Below, piece after piece: positions 21,322 to 34,023 of a stretch of 64,000 nt of DNA; position 1 is the stretch's first letter; each line of letters opens with the position of its first letter. The notes under the pieces are model-generated. The model did not search any database, had not been told where the DNA came from, and saw nothing but the letters and a program-made list of their open reading frames with translations. Source of the DNA: Zea mays (Eukaryota > Streptophyta > Magnoliopsida > Poales > Poaceae). The stretch spans positions 199,966,566 to 200,030,565 of the forward strand of contig NC_050096.1 in assembly GCF_902167145.1 (NCBI RefSeq), in the 5' to 3' direction. A program made the translations under genes and the position numbers.

Positions 21322-24300
21322 GTTTATGCATCTGGTGGCTCAAGTTGGATACTCGACAGTGGGTGCACAAACCACATGACAGGGGAGAAGAAGATGTTCT
21401 CCTGATATGAGAAAAACCAAGATCCCCAACGAGCTATCACATTCGGGGATGGAAATCAAGGTTTGGTCAAAGGATTGGGTAAAATTGCTATATCACCTGA
21501 CCATACTATTTCCAATGTTTTTCTTGTAGATTCTTTAGATTACAATTTGCTTTCTGTATCTCAATTATGTCAAATGGGCTACAAATGTCTCTTTACTGAT
21601 GTAGGTGTCACTGTCTTTAGAAGAAGTGATGATTCAATAGCATTTAAGGGTGTGTTAGAGGGTCAACTATACTTGGTAGATTTTGATAGAGCTGAACTCG
21701 ACACATGCTTAATTGCTAAGACCAACATGGGTTGGCTCTGGCATCGCCGACTAGCCCACGTTGGGATGAAGAATCTTCATAAGCTTCTAAAGGGAGAGCA
21801 CATTTTGGGACTAACAAATGTTCATTTTGAGAAAGACAGGATTTGTAGCGCATGCCAAGCAGGAAAGCAAGTTGGCACTCATCATCCGCACAAGAACATT
21901 ATGACAAGTGACAGGCCACTGGAGCTCCTACACATGGATTTATTCGGCCCGATCGCTTACATAAGCATCGGCGGAAGTAAGTACTGTCTAGTTATTGTGG
22001 ATGATTATTCTCGCTTCACTTGGGTGTTCTTTTTGCAGGAAAAATCTCATACCCAAGAGACCTTAAAGGGATTCTTGAGACGAGCTCAAAATGAGTTCGG
22101 CTTAAGGATCAAGAAAATTAGAAGCGATAACGGGACGAAGTTCAAGAACTCTCAAATTGAAGGCTTCCTTGAGGAGGAGGGCATCAAGCATGAGTTCTCT
22201 TCTCCCTACACCCCACAACAAAATGGTGTAGTGGAGAGGAAGAATCGAACTCTTTTGGACATGGCGAGGACCATGCTTGATGAGTACAAGACACCGGATC
22301 GGTTTTGGGCCGAGGCGGTCAACACTGCCTGCTACGCCATCAACCGGTTATATCTACACCGAATCCTCAAGAAGACATCCTATGAACTCCTAACCGGTAA
22401 AAGCCAAATATTTCTTATTTTAGAGTTTTTGGTAGCAAATGTTTTATTCTTGTTAAGAGAGGTAGAAAATCTAAATTTGCTCCTAAAACTGTAGAAGGCT
22501 TTTTACTAGGATATGACTCAAACACAAGGGCATATAGAGTCTTTAACAAGTCCTCAGGACTTGTTGAAGTTTCTTGTGACGTTGTGTTTGATGAGACTAA
22601 CGGCTCTCAAGTAGAGCAAGTTGATCTTGATGAGATAGGTGAAGAACAGGCTCCGTGCATCGCGCTAAGGAACATGTCCATTGGGGATGTGTGTCCCAAG
22701 GAATCCGAAGAGCCTCCACATGCACAAGATCAACCATCCTCCTCCACGCAAGCATCTCCGCCAACTCAAAATGAGGACGAGGCTCAAGTTGATGAAGGAG
22801 AAGATCAAAGAGATGAGCCTCCTCAAGATGACGACAACGATCAAGGGGGAGATGCAAATGATCAAGACAAGGAGGATGAACAACCAAGGCCGCCACACCC
22901 AAGAGTCCACCAAGCAATCCAACGAGATCACCCCGTCGACACCATCCTCGGCGACATTCATAAGGGGGTAACTACTAGATCTTGTATTGCACATTTTTGT
23001 GAGCATTACTCTTTTGTTTCCTCTATTGAGCCACACAGGGTAGAGGAAGCACTCCAAGATTCGGATTGGGTAGTGGCAATGCAAGAGGAGCTCAACAACT
23101 TCACTAGAAATGAGGTGTGGCATTTAGTTCCACGTCCTAACCAAAATGTTGTAGGAACCAAATGGGTCTTCCGCAACAAGCAAGATGAGCATGGTGTGGT
23201 GACAAGAAACAAAGCCCGACTTGTGGCCAAAGGATACTCCCAAGTCGAAGGTTTGGATTTCGGTGAAACCTATGCACCCGTAGCTAGGCTTGAGTCAATT
23301 CGCATATTATTAGCCTATGCTACTTACCATGGCTTTAAGCTTTATCAAATGGACGTGAAAAGTGCCTTCCTCAATGGACCAATCAAGGAAGAGGTCTATG
23401 TTGAGCAACCTCCCGGCTTTGAAGACAGTGAGTATCCTAACCATGTCTATAAGCTCTCCAAGGCGCTTTATGGGCTCAAGCAAGCCCCAAGAGCATGGTA
23501 TGAATGCCTTAGAGATTTTCTTATTGCAAATGGATTCAAAGTCGGAAAGGCCGATCCTACGCTCTTTACCAAAACACTTGAGAATGATTTGTTCGTATGC
23601 CAAATTTATGTAGATGATATTATATTTGGGTCTACTAACGAATCTACATGTGAAGAGTTTAGTAGGATCATGACACAGAAATTCGAGATGTCTATGATGG
23701 GGGAGTTGAAATATTTCTTAGGATTTCAAGTGAAGCAACTCCAAGAAGGCACCTTCATTAGCCAAACAAAGTACACTCAAGACATTCTAACCAAGTTTGG
23801 AATGAAGAATGCCAAGCCCATCAAGACACCCATGGGAACTAATGGGCATCTCGACCTCGACACGGGAGGTAAGTCCGTGGATCAAAAGGTATATCGGTCG
23901 ATGATAGGTTCTTTACTCTACTTATGTGCATCTCGACCGGATATTATGCTTTCTGTTTGCATGTGTGCAAGGTTCCAATCCGACCCTAAGGAATCCCACC
24001 TTACGGCCGTAAAACGAATCTTGAGATATTTGGCTTATACTCCTAAGTTTGGCCTTTGGTACCCTCGGGGATCCACTTTTAATTTAATTGGTTATTCGGA
24101 TGTCGATTGGGCGGGGTGTAAGATTAATAGAAAGAGCACATCGGGGACTTGCCAGTTCTTGGGAAGATCCTTGGTGTCTTGGGCTTCAAAGAAGCAAAAT
24201 TCGGTCGCTCTTTCAACCGCCGAAGCCGAGTACATTGCCGCAGGTCATTGTTGCGCGCAATTGCTTTGGATGAGGCAAACCCTGCGGGACTACGATTACA

Positions 24301-24563
24301 AATTAACCAAAGTCCCTTTACTATGTGATAATGAGAGTGCAATCAAAATGGCCGACAATCCCGTCGAGCATAGCCGCACTAAGCACATAGCCATTCGGTA
24401 TCATTTTCTTAGGGATCACCAACAAAAGGGAGATATCGAGATTGCATACATTAATACTAAAGATCAATTAGCCGATATCTTTACCAAGCCACTTGATGAA
24501 CAAACTTTTACCAAACTTAGGCATGAGCTCAATATTCTTGATTCTAGAAATTTCTTTTGCTAA
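21322..24563 (+). pseudogene. pol of nested Sirevirus 1 (protease, integrase, RT, RNase H) with stop and frameshift
   Basis: The frame starts 13 bases after the gag stop position with VYASGGSSW and the protease DSG motif. It is broken by TGA at 21403-21405. It then runs through the GAG-pre-integrase zinc region ([24 protein letters not shown]) and the integrase core (HMDLFGP, RSDNGTKF, VVERKNR). A 1-base deletion near 22400 shifts the frame. The remaining 22584-24563 is open and holds RT with [10 protein letters not shown] near 23617 and RNase H ending [13 protein letters not shown]. Domain order PR-INT-RT-RH is that of Ty1/copia. As it stands no full polyprotein can be made. Confidence 0.92.
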
Positions 24564-25386
24564 CTTGCACACATAGCTCATGAATATACCTTTGATCATG
24601 TCTCTTTCATATGCTATGACTAATGTGTTTTCAAGTCTACTTCAAATCAAGTCATAGGTGCATTGAAAGGGAATTGGAGTCTTCGGCGAAGACAAAGGCT
24701 TCCACTCCGTAACTCATCCTTCGCCGTCACTCCGGGCCGCTCTCTATCCTTGGGGGAGAGAGCAAAGCAAAAGGCCTCCTACTTTGGTATAATCTTCACT
24801 CTTTTAATTATAACCAAAGGAGGAGAAATGAATTCAAAGGGCTCTAATGACTCCGTTTTTGGCGATTCATGCCAAAGGGGGAGAAAGTATTAGCCCAAAG
24901 CAAAAGGACCGCACCACCACCTAATTTTAAAATATAATTTTCAATTGTCAATTTGGTATCTTCTTGTGTTCAAAAGAGGGCGAAAGTAGTATTTCAAAAA
25001 TCAATATCTTAAAAAAACCCTCTTGAACACTAAGAGGAGGATTTCATTTAGGGGGAGTTTTGTTTAGTCAAAGGAAAAGCATTTGAAACTGGGGAAGAAA
25101 ATTTTAAAACTTGAAAATGCTTTGCAAGCTCTTATTCATTTACCCTTGACTATTTGCAAAAGAACTTTGAAAAGATTTACAAAAGATTTTTGCAAAAACA
25201 AAACATGTGGTGCAAGCGTGGTCCAAAATGTTAAAAATGAAGAAACAATCCATGCATATCTTGTAAGTATTTATATTGGCTCAATTCCAAGCAACCTTTG
25301 CACTTATATTATGCAAACTAGTTCAATTATGCACTTCTATATTTGCTTTGGTTTGTGTTGGCATCAATCACCAAAAAGGGGGAGAT
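24564..25386 (+). other. 3' untranslated region and polypurine tracts of nested Sirevirus 1
   Basis: No coding frame of note. Purine tracts of the type CAAAGGGGGAGA occur near 24873 and 25050. The last, AAAAAGGGGGAGAT at 25373-25386, abuts the 3' LTR and is the functional PPT by position. Confidence 0.75.
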
Positions 25387-26679
25387 TGAAAGGGAATTAG
25401 GCTTACACCTAGTTCCTATATAATTTTGGTGGTTGAAGTGCCCAACACAAATCTTTGGACTAACTAGTTTGCTCTAGTGTATAAGTTATACAGGTGCAAA
25501 AGGTTCACACTTAGCCAATAAAAAGACCAAGTATTGAGTTCAACAAAAGAGCAAAGGAGCAACCGAAGGCTCCTCTGGTATGGCGCACCGGACTGTCCGG
25601 TGTGCCACCGGACAGTGTCCGGTGCACCAGAGGACTTCAACGCAAACTCGTCGCCTTCGGTAATTTTCCAGAGCCGGCGCGCTATAATTCACCGGACTGT
25701 CCGGTGTACACCGGACAGTGTCCGGTGCTCCAACGGGACGCGGCTCAGGAACTCGCCAGCCTCGGGAAATCAGAGCGGCTGCTCCGCTGTAATTCACCGG
25801 ACATGTCTGGTGTGCACCGGACTGTCCGGTGCATCCTCGGAGCAACGGCTACCTGCAACGCATTAAATGCACGCGCAGCGCGCGCAGAAAGCAGGCGCGC
25901 CCATACCGGCGCACCGAACACTGAACAGTTCATGTCCGGTGCGCCACCGGACATCGTGGCGGGCCCAGAAGTCAGAACTCCAACGGTCAGATTCCAACGG
26001 CACTGGTGACGTGGCTGGGGCACCGGACATGTCCGGTGTGCACCGGACTGTCCGGTGCGCCATCGACAGACAGCCTCCACCAACGGTCAGGTTTGGTGGT
26101 TGGGGCTATAAATACCCCAACCACCCCACCATTCATTGCATCCAAGTTTTCCACTTCCCAACTACTTACAAGAGCTCTAGCATTCAATTCTAGACACACC
26201 AAAGAGATCAAATCCTCTCCAAATTCCACACAACGCCCTAGTGATTAGAGAGAGAGATTTGCTTGTGTTCTTTCGAGCTCTTGCGCTTGGATTGCTTTCT
26301 TCGTTCTTGATTCTTTCTTGCGATCAAATCTCACTTGTAATTGAGGCAAGAGACACCAATCTTGTGGTGGTCCTTGTGGGAACTTTGTGTTCCAAGTGAT
26401 TGAGAAGAGAAAGCTCACTCGATCCGAGGGATCGTTTGAGAGAGGGAAGGGTTGAAAGAGACCCGGCCTTTGTGGCCTCCTCAACGGGGAGTAGGTTTGC
26501 AAGAACCGAACCTCGGTAAAACAAATCTGTGTGTCACACTCTTCATTTGCTTGAGATTTGTTTTCCACCCTCTCTCGCGGACTCGTTTCTTTATTTCTAA
26601 CGCTAACCCGGCTTGTAGTTGTGTTTATATTTGTAAATTTCAGTTTCGCCCTATTCACCCCCCCTCTAGGCGACTTTCA
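25387..26679 (+). repeat. 3' LTR of nested Sirevirus 1
   Basis: TGAAAGGG to CGACTTTCA, followed by the duplication CTCTT. Confidence 0.95.
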
Positions 26680-26684
26680 CTCTT

Positions 26685-28011
26685 CAATACCTATCTCATC
26701 AAGATCAACTTGCTCTACTTGAGAGCCGTTAGTCTCATCAAACACAACGTCACAAGAAACTTCAACTTGTCCAGAGGACTTGTTAAAGACTCTATATGCC
26801 CTTGTGTTTGAATCATATCCTAGTAAAAAGCCTTCTACAGTCTTAGGAGCAAATTTAGATTTTCTACCTCTTTTAACAAGAATAAAGCATTTGCTACCAA
26901 AGACTCTAAAATATGAAATGTTGGGCTTTTTACCGGTTAGGAGTTCATAAGATGTCTTCTTGAGGATTCGGTGTAAATATAATCGGTTGATGGCGTAGCA
27001 GGCGGTGTTGACCGCCTCGGCCCAAAACCGATCCGAAGTCTTGTATTCATCAAGCATGGTCCTCGCCATGTCCAATAGAGTTCGATTCTTCCTCTCCACT
27101 ACACCATTTTGTTGTGGCGTGTAGGGAGAAGAGAACTCATGCTTGATCCCCTCCTCCTCAAGGAAACCTTCGATTTGAGAGTTCTTGAACTCCGTCCCGT
27201 TGTCGCTTCTGATTTTCTTGATCCTTAAGCCGAACTCGTTTTGAGCTCGTCTCAAGAATCCCTTTAAGGTTTCTTGGGTTTGAGATTTCTCCTGCAAAAA
27301 GAACACTCAAGTGAAGCGAGAATAATCATCCACAATTACAAGACAATACTTACTCCCGCCGATGCTTATGTAAGCAATCGGGCCGAATAGATCCATGTGA
27401 AGTAGCTGAAGCGGCCTGTCAGTCGTCATGATGTTCTTGTGTGGATGATGGGCACCAACTTGCTTTCCTGCTTGGCATGCGCTACAAACCCTGTCTTTCT
27501 CAAAATGAACATTGGTTAGTCCTAAAATGTGCTCTCCCTTTAGAAGCTTATGAAGATTCTTCATCCCAACATGGGCTAGTCGGCGGTGCCAGAGCCAACC
27601 CATGTTAGTCTTAGCAATTAAGCATGTGTCGAGTTCAGTTCTATCAAAATCTACTAAGTATAGCTGACCCTCTAACACACCCTTAAATGCTATTGAATCA
27701 TTACTTCTTCTAAAGACAGTGACACCTATATCACTGAAAAGAAAGTTGTAACCCATTTTGCATAATTGAGATACAGAAAGCAAATTGTAATCCAATGAAT
27801 CTACAAGAAAGACATTGGAAATGGAATGGTCAGGAGATATAGCAATTTTACCCAAACCTTTGACCAAACCTTGATTTCCATCCCTGAATGTGATAGCTCG
27901 TTGGGGATCTTGATTTTTCTCATATGAGGAGAACATCTTCTTCTCCCCTGTCATGTGGTTTGTGCACCCGCTGTCGATTATCCAACTTGTGCCTCCGGAT
28001 GCATAAACCTA
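26685..28011 (-). pseudogene. pol, protease and integrase part of the outer Sirevirus
   Basis: On the minus strand the frame starts [19 protein letters not shown] (protease DSG) at 28011. It passes the zinc region [17 protein letters not shown] and CSACQAGKQ, and reaches a TGA at 27307-27309 where the other copies have a tryptophan codon before VFFLQ. It resumes with the integrase core (RSDNGTEF, then VVERKNR) and the C-terminal [15 protein letters not shown] module. The frame ends at the insertion point of nested Sirevirus 1 and continues at 17878. Integrase would join element DNA to the chromosome. The stop removes the second and third catalytic residues. Confidence 0.92.
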
Positions 28012-28021
28012 CAAAACAAGT

Positions 28022-30308
28022 TTAGTTCTTGACTTTAGGTACCCAAACGGTTTTGGGTCCTTTGGCATTAGAAACAAGAACTTTGGGTACCCAAACACAA
28101 GTTTTGGAGCCCTTGTGTTTGCCCCCAACAAACTTGGCAACTACTTTGCCGGATTTGTTAGTCAAAACATAAGATGCATCAAAAGTTTTAAAAGAAAGAC
28201 TATGTTCACTTGATGCACTAGGAGTTTTCCTTTTAGGCAACTTAGCACGGGTTGGTTGCCTAGAGCTAGATGTCTCACCCTTATACATAAGAGCATGGTT
28301 AGGGCCAGAGTGAGACTTCCTAGAGTGAATTCTCCTAATTTTGCTCTCGGGATAACTGGCAGGGTACAAAATGTAACCCTCGTTATCCTGAGGCATGGGA
28401 GCCTTGCCTTTTACAAAATTAGACAATCTTTTAGGAGGGGCATTAAGTTTGACATTGTCTCCCCTTTGGAAGCCGATGCCATCCTTGATGCCAGGGCGTC
28501 TCCCATTATAAAGCATACTACGAGCAAATTTAAATTTTTCATTCTCTAAGTTATGCTCGGCAATTTTAGCATCTAATTTTGCTATATGATCATTTTGTTG
28601 TTTAATTAAAGCCATGTGATCATGAATAGCATTAATATCAACATCTCTACATCTAGTACAAAAAGATACATGCTCAACAATAGATGTAGAGGGTTTGCAA
28701 GATTTTAATTCTACAACCTTAGCATGTAGCATGTCATTCTTAGTTCTAAGGTCGGAAATAGTAGCATTGCAAACATCAAAATCTTTAGCCTTAGCAAGCA
28801 ATTTTTCATTTTCAATCCTAAGGCTAGCAAGAGAAATGTTCAATTCTTCAATCCTAGCAAGTAAACCATCATCATTATTTCTAGAATTGGTAATTGAACT
28901 ATTACAAACATGAGAATCAACCTTAGCTAACAAATTAGCATTTTCATTTCTAAGGCTGTCTATTGTCTCATGGCAAGTGCTTAGCTCACTAGATAATTTT
29001 TCACATTTTTCTATCTCTAGAGCATAAGCATTTTTAATCTTAACATGCTTTTTATTTTCCTTGATTAGGAAGTCCTCTTGGGAGTCCAAGAGATCATCCT
29101 TCTCATGGATGGCACTAATTAGCTCATTTAGTTTTTCTTTTTGTTCCATGTTAAGGTTGGCAAAAAGGGTGCGCAAATTATCTTCCTCATCACTAGCATT
29201 ATCATCACTAGAAGATTCATATCTAGTGGAGGATTTAGATTTAACCTTCTTCTTCTTGCCGTCCTTTGCCATGAGGCACTTGTGGCCGACGTTGGGGAAG
29301 AGAAGTCCCTTGGTGACGGCGATGTTGGCGGCGTCCTCGTCGTCGGAGGAGTCGCTAGAGCTTTCGTCGGAGTCCCATTCTCGACAAACATGGGCATCGC
29401 CGCCCTTCTTCTTGTAGTATCTTCTCTTCTCCTTTCTTCTCCCCTTCTTGTCATCGCCCCTGTCACTGTCACTAGATATAGGACATTTAGCTATAAAGTG
29501 ACCGGGCTTACCACATTTGTAGCAAACCTTCTTGGAGCGGGGCTTGTAATCCTTCGCCCTCCTTTGCTTGAGGATTTGCCGAAAGCTTTTGATGACAAGC
29601 GCCATCTCCTCGTTGTCGAGCTTTGAGGCGTCGATTGGTTGTCTACTCGATGTAGACTCCTCCTTCTTCTCCTCCATCGCCTTAAATGCGACCGGTTGTG
29701 CCGCGGATGTGGAGGGATCGTCTAGCTCGTTGATCTTCTTCGAGCCCTTGATCATATACTCAAAGCTCACAAAATTCCCGATTACTTCCTCGGGAGTCAT
29801 TAGTGTATATCTTGGGTTGCCACGAATTAATTGAACTTGAGTAGGGTTAAGGAAAATAAGAGATCTTAGAATAACCTTAACCACCTCGTGGTCATCCCAC
29901 TTTTTGCTCCCGAGGTTGCGCACTTGGTTTACCAAGGTTTTGAGCCGGTTGTACATGTCTTGTGGCTCCTCCCCTTGGCGAAGACGGAAGCGACCGAGCT
30001 CCCCCTCGATCGTTTCCCGCTTGGTGATCTTGGTGAGTTCATCACCCTCGTGCGCGGTCTTGAGTAAGTCCCAAATCTCCTTTGCACTCTTCAACCCTTG
30101 CACCTTGTTATATTCCTCTCTACTTAGAGAGGCAAGGAGTATGGTTGTGGCTTGGGAGTTGAAGTGCTCGATTTGGGCTACTTCATCCACATCATAGTCT
30201 TCATCCCCTACGGATGGTACCTGTGCACCAAACTCAACAACATCCCATATGCTTTTGTGGAGTGAGGTTAGATGAAATCACATTAAATCACTCCACCTAG
30301 CGTAATCT
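28022..30308 (-). pseudogene. gag, central and C-terminal part of the outer Sirevirus
   Basis: From the insertion point at 30308 the frame reads DYARWSDLM, then a TGA at 30278-30280. It is open from there to the stop at 28022-28024 (from an internal ATG at 30190, 722 codons). It carries most of the copia gag domain, the zinc knuckle CYKCGKPGHFIAKC near 29490-29530 and an acidic Ser-rich stretch. A long coiled-coil-like region, missing in nested Sirevirus 1, is followed by a C-terminal KTCVWVPKVLVSN and KTVWVPKVKN repeat. The N-terminal codons lie at 39348-39759, beyond the intact insertion. Confidence 0.9.
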
Positions 30309-31563
30309 TGAAAGGGAAATGTGCCTTTGGGCCATTTCTAAGTATTTTGGTGATTAAGTGGCAACACAAGTGCTTAAATGTGAATCTATGCCCATGGATG
30401 AACAAAGTGCAAATCACAAGTAAAGGTATGTTTCTAAGCCTTAGTACATTGGTTTTGTGTACTAATATATTTGTCTAAGTGTTAGAAACAGAGAGAAGAA
30501 GAAAAGGAGAATGTTGGCTATGTACAGCCAACAAGCTGTTTCGGTCTAGGGCACCGGACTGTCCGGTGGTGCACCGGACAGTGTCCGGTGCGCCAGGCTG
30601 CCTCGGGCGAAGAGGCCGCTCTCGGGAAATTGCTGATAGCGTACGGCTAAAATTCACCGGACTGTCCGGTGTGCACCGGACTGTCCGGTGAGCCAACGGT
30701 CGGCCCGAGCCAACGGTCGGCCGCGGAATCTGCGCGCGACACGTGGTCTGGCCAACGGTCGGAAAGTGGCACCGGACTGTCCGGTGTGCACCGGACTGTC
30801 CGGTGCGCCAGATCTGCAACGGTCGGCAACGGTCGGCTGCGCTGTTTAAGGAAATAAATCGGGCACCGGACAGTGTCCGGTGTGCACCGGACTGTCCGGT
30901 GCGCCCGACGACAGAAGGAAAGGATGGCCTTCCAGATTTGTTCTCAACGGCTCCTAGCTGCCTTGGGGCTATAAAAGGGACCCCTAGGCGCATGGAGGAG
31001 GACACCAAGCATTCCTACAACCTTTCTAAGCACCAAGACATTGATCTAGCGCATTCGATTCATTGTGATAGCATATAGAGCTCTTGTGGAGTTGTGTACT
31101 CTTTGAGTTGTGTTGCGAGCTCTTATTGCTGCTTGTGTGCGTGTTGCTCTGATCTTTTGAAGTCTTGTGTGCGTTGCTCATTCCCTCCCTTGCTCCGTGA
31201 TTCTCTGTGAACATCTTTTGTAAGGGCGAGAGGCTCCAAGCTGTGGAGATTCCTCGCAAACAGGATTGAGAAAAGAAAAGCAAGAACACCGTGGTATTCA
31301 AGTTGATCATTGGATCACTTGAGAGGAGTTGAGTGCAACTCTCGTCCGTTGGGACGCCACAACGTGGAGTAAGCAAGTTTTGTACTTGGCCGAACCACGG
31401 GATAACCACCGTGTCATCTCTGTGATTGAATTCTTGTGGTTATTGTGTTTTGACTCCTCTCTAGCCACTTGGCATAAACTGTGCTAACGCTTAATCAAAG
31501 TTTTGTGGCTATAAGTTTAAGCTTTTACAGGATCACCTATTCACCCCCCTCTAGGTGCTCTCA
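30309..31563 (+). repeat. 5' LTR of nested Sirevirus 2
   Basis: TGAAAGGG to GTGCTCTCA. CACCGGACTGTCCGGTG-type palindromes lie at about 30550-30905, interleaved with CAACGGTCGG repeats. Confidence 0.95.
30970..30977 (+). promoter_or_regulatory. TATA box of nested Sirevirus 2
   Basis: TATAAAAG about 70 bases after the palindrome cluster. The same in the 3' LTR at 38753-38760. Confidence 0.65.
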
Positions 31564-31565
31564 AT

Positions 31566-31577
31566 TGGTATCGGAGC
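31566..31577 (+). other. Primer binding site of nested Sirevirus 2
   Basis: TGGTATCGGAGC, one base off the initiator-Met tRNA complement, two bases after the LTR. Confidence 0.85.
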
Positions 31578-31613
31578 CGTTCTCTTCAAGAAAGGGACTA
31601 GCCGCCCGAAGAG

Positions 31614-34010
31614 ATGGATCCTAAGGGGAAGGGAATCGTGATCAACGATAAGGAGAAGGAGTCCTTCGTCAATGAGCTTAAAGATGACAAGCCAACCGAC
31701 TCCGGCTCGGGTCATAGACAAAAGGAAGGGAAGAAGAAGAAGACGAGGCGCATCAAGGAGATCGTCTACTACGACGACAGTGATGAGTCTACTTCTTCCC
31801 AAAAGGACGACGACCACAACGACTACGAGCAAAGGAAACCGGTTAATTCTAACTTTTCCTTTGACTACTCTCGTATTCCGCAAAGTTCAAATTCACATTT
31901 GCTTTCCATTCCACTCGGCAAGCCCCCACACTTTGATGGGGAGGACTACGGATTTTGGAGCCACAAAATGCGTAGTCACCTATTCTCTCTCCATCCTAGT
32001 ATATGGGAGATTGTAGATAGTGGAATGCACTTTAATAGTTCGGATAGTCCTATATTCATTAATGAGCAAATCCATAAGAATGCACAAGCTACTACTGTTC
32101 TTCTAGCTTCATTGTGCAGGGATGAATATAACAAAGTGAGTGGCTTGGATAACGCCAAGCAAATCTGGGATACCCTCAAGATCTCTCATGAGGGAAATGA
32201 CGCTACCTTGCTCACCAAAATGGAGTTGGTGGAGGGCGAGCTTGGACGGTTCGCGATGATAAGGGGCGAGGAGCCAACTCAAACATACAACCGGCTCAAG
32301 ACCCTTATCAACAAAATAAGGAGCTACGGAAGCACGCGATGGACGGACCACGATGTCGTCCGACTAATGCTAAGGTCCTTTACCGTTCTTGATCCTCATT
32401 TGGTGAATAATATTCGTGAGAATCCCAGGTACACCAAAATGTCGCCCGAAGAAGTCTTAGGAAAATTCGTCAGCGGGCGAATGATGATCAAGGAGGCAAG
32501 GTACGTGGACGACGCCTTGAATGGACCGATCAACGAACCACAACCTTTTGCTCTCAAAGCAACAAGAAGCAAGGAGGTGCTACCTAGCAAGGTGGCACAA
32601 ATTGAGGCGGTCGGACTTAATGATGAAGAGATGGCTCTCATCATAAAACGCTTCAAGACGGTGCTAAAGGGTCACAAGGGGCAGCCAAGCAAGACCAAGA
32701 CGAAGGGGAAGCGCTCATGCTTCAAGTGCGGTAAGATTGGTCATTTTATCGCTAACTGCCCCGATAATGATAGTGACCAGGAAAAGGGAAACAAGAGGGA
32801 AAAGAAGAAGCATTACAAGAAGACAAAGGGCGAGGCGCATCTAGGCAAGGAGTGGGACTCGGATTGCTCCTCTTCCGACTCCGACAATGAAGGACTCGCC
32901 GCCACCGCCTTCAACAAATCAACCCTCTTCCCCAACGAGCGTCACACATGCCTTATGGCAAGGGAGAAGAAGGTATGTACTCGCAACTCTACCTATGCTT
33001 CTTCAAGTGAGGACGAATCTAGTGATGAGGATGAAGTAGATTATTCATGTTTGTTCAAGGGCTTAGATAGATCTAAGATAGACAAAATTAATGAATTAAT
33101 TGATGCCTTGAATGAAAAGAATATACTTTTAGAAAAGCAAGAGGATTTGTTGTATGAAGAACATGATAAGTTTGTAGAGGCTCAAAAATCCCTTGCATTA
33201 GAAATTAAGAGGAATGAAATGCTTGCTTGTGAAGTGTCAACATGCCATGATTCTATTTCTAACTTAAAGAGCATAAACGATGATTTAAATGCTAAACTAG
33301 TAGAAGCAAATAAATCCAACTCTTGTGTTGAATATGTTGAAATTTGCACTAGGTGTAAGGATATTGATATTAATGCTTGTAGCGAACACTTAGTTTCTAT
33401 TTCAAAATTGAATGATGAATTAGCTAGTCTTAATGCTCAACTTAAGACTAGCAAGAGTAATTTTGATAAACTAAAATTTGCTAGGGATGCCTACACGGTT
33501 GGTAGACACCCCTCAATTAAGGATGGGCTTGGCTTCAAGAGAGAAGTCAAGAACTTGACAAGCCATAAGGCTCCTATCTCCGCCAAGGAGAAAGGGAAGG
33601 CTCCTATGGCTAGTAGCACTAAAAAGAACCATGCTTTTTTGTATCATGATAGAAGACAAACTAAAAGTGCTTATAGGGGTTATAATGCTTATGATGATTT
33701 TGATGCTCATGTCATGGTTGCTTCTAGTTCTTCTTATGTGCATAATAGAAATATGCCTAGGAAAAATATACATCAAATGCCTAGGAGAAATGTAGTTCAT
33801 AATGCTCCTAGGAAATTAGTAAATGAACCTTCTACAATTTATTGTGCTTTAAATGCTTCTTTTGCCATTTGTAGAAAGGATAAGAAAATTGTTGCTAGGA
33901 AGTTAGGGGCAAAATGCAAGGGAGACAAAACTTGCATTTGGGTCCCTAAGGATATTTGCACTAACCTTGTAGGACCCAACAAGAGTTGGGTACCTAAGTC
34001 CCAAGCCTAA
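31614..34010 (+). CDS. gag: Gag of nested Sirevirus 2, full length
   Basis: 798 codons without interruption from the ATG at 31614, the first one after the PBS. Residues 1-80 are Lys-rich and acidic with no fold recognised. About 100-320 form the copia gag domain ([18 protein letters not shown], then [14 protein letters not shown]). A zinc knuckle [14 protein letters not shown] sits at 369-382, followed by a Ser/Asp stretch. About 470-620 looks like coiled coil (heptad-like Leu/Ile with Glu/Lys). The C-terminus ends in KTCIWVPK and KSWVPKSQ repeats. It should form cytoplasmic virus-like particles and package the element RNA. The stop is TAA at 34008-34010. Pol follows in the +1 frame, so the two are not simply fused. 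Confidence 0.93.
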   Translation: MDPKGKGIVINDKEKESFVNELKDDKPTDSGSGHRQKEGKKKKTRRIKEIVYYDDSDESTSSQKDDDHNDYEQRKPVNSNFSFDYSRIPQSSNSHLLSIPLGKPPHFDGEDYGFWSHKMRSHLFSLHPSIWEIVDSGMHFNSSDSPIFINEQIHKNAQATTVLLASLCRDEYNKVSGLDNAKQIWDTLKISHEGNDATLLTKMELVEGELGRFAMIRGEEPTQTYNRLKTLINKIRSYGSTRWTDHDVVRLMLRSFTVLDPHLVNNIRENPRYTKMSPEEVLGKFVSGRMMIKEARYVDDALNGPINEPQPFALKATRSKEVLPSKVAQIEAVGLNDEEMALIIKRFKTVLKGHKGQPSKTKTKGKRSCFKCGKIGHFIANCPDNDSDQEKGNKREKKKHYKKTKGEAHLGKEWDSDCSSSDSDNEGLAATAFNKSTLFPNERHTCLMAREKKVCTRNSTYASSSEDESSDEDEVDYSCLFKGLDRSKIDKINELIDALNEKNILLEKQEDLLYEEHDKFVEAQKSLALEIKRNEMLACEVSTCHDSISNLKSINDDLNAKLVEANKSNSCVEYVEICTRCKDIDINACSEHLVSISKLNDELASLNAQLKTSKSNFDKLKFARDAYTVGRHPSIKDGLGFKREVKNLTSHKAPISAKEKGKAPMASSTKKNHAFLYHDRRQTKSAYRGYNAYDDFDAHVMVASSSSYVHNRNMPRKNIHQMPRRNVVHNAPRKLVNEPSTIYCALNASFAICRKDKKIVARKLGAKCKGDKTCIWVPKDICTNLVGPNKSWVPKSQA

Positions 34011-34023
34011 ATTTGCCTTGCAG

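Larger units (their letters stand above)
17884..26679 (+). mobile_element. Nested Opie-like Sirevirus 1, defective
   Basis: An 8.8-kb copia element with LTRs at 17884-19192 and 25387-26679 and the exact TSD CTCTT (17879-17883 and 26680-26684). It sits in the pol of the outer element, in the opposite orientation. It belongs to the same family as its host: LTRs and coding parts are colinear. Gag has a large internal deletion, pol has a TGA at 21403 and a 1-base deletion near 22400. By eye the LTRs differ by about 15 substitutions plus a 17-base indel, so the insertion is recent. Confidence 0.95.
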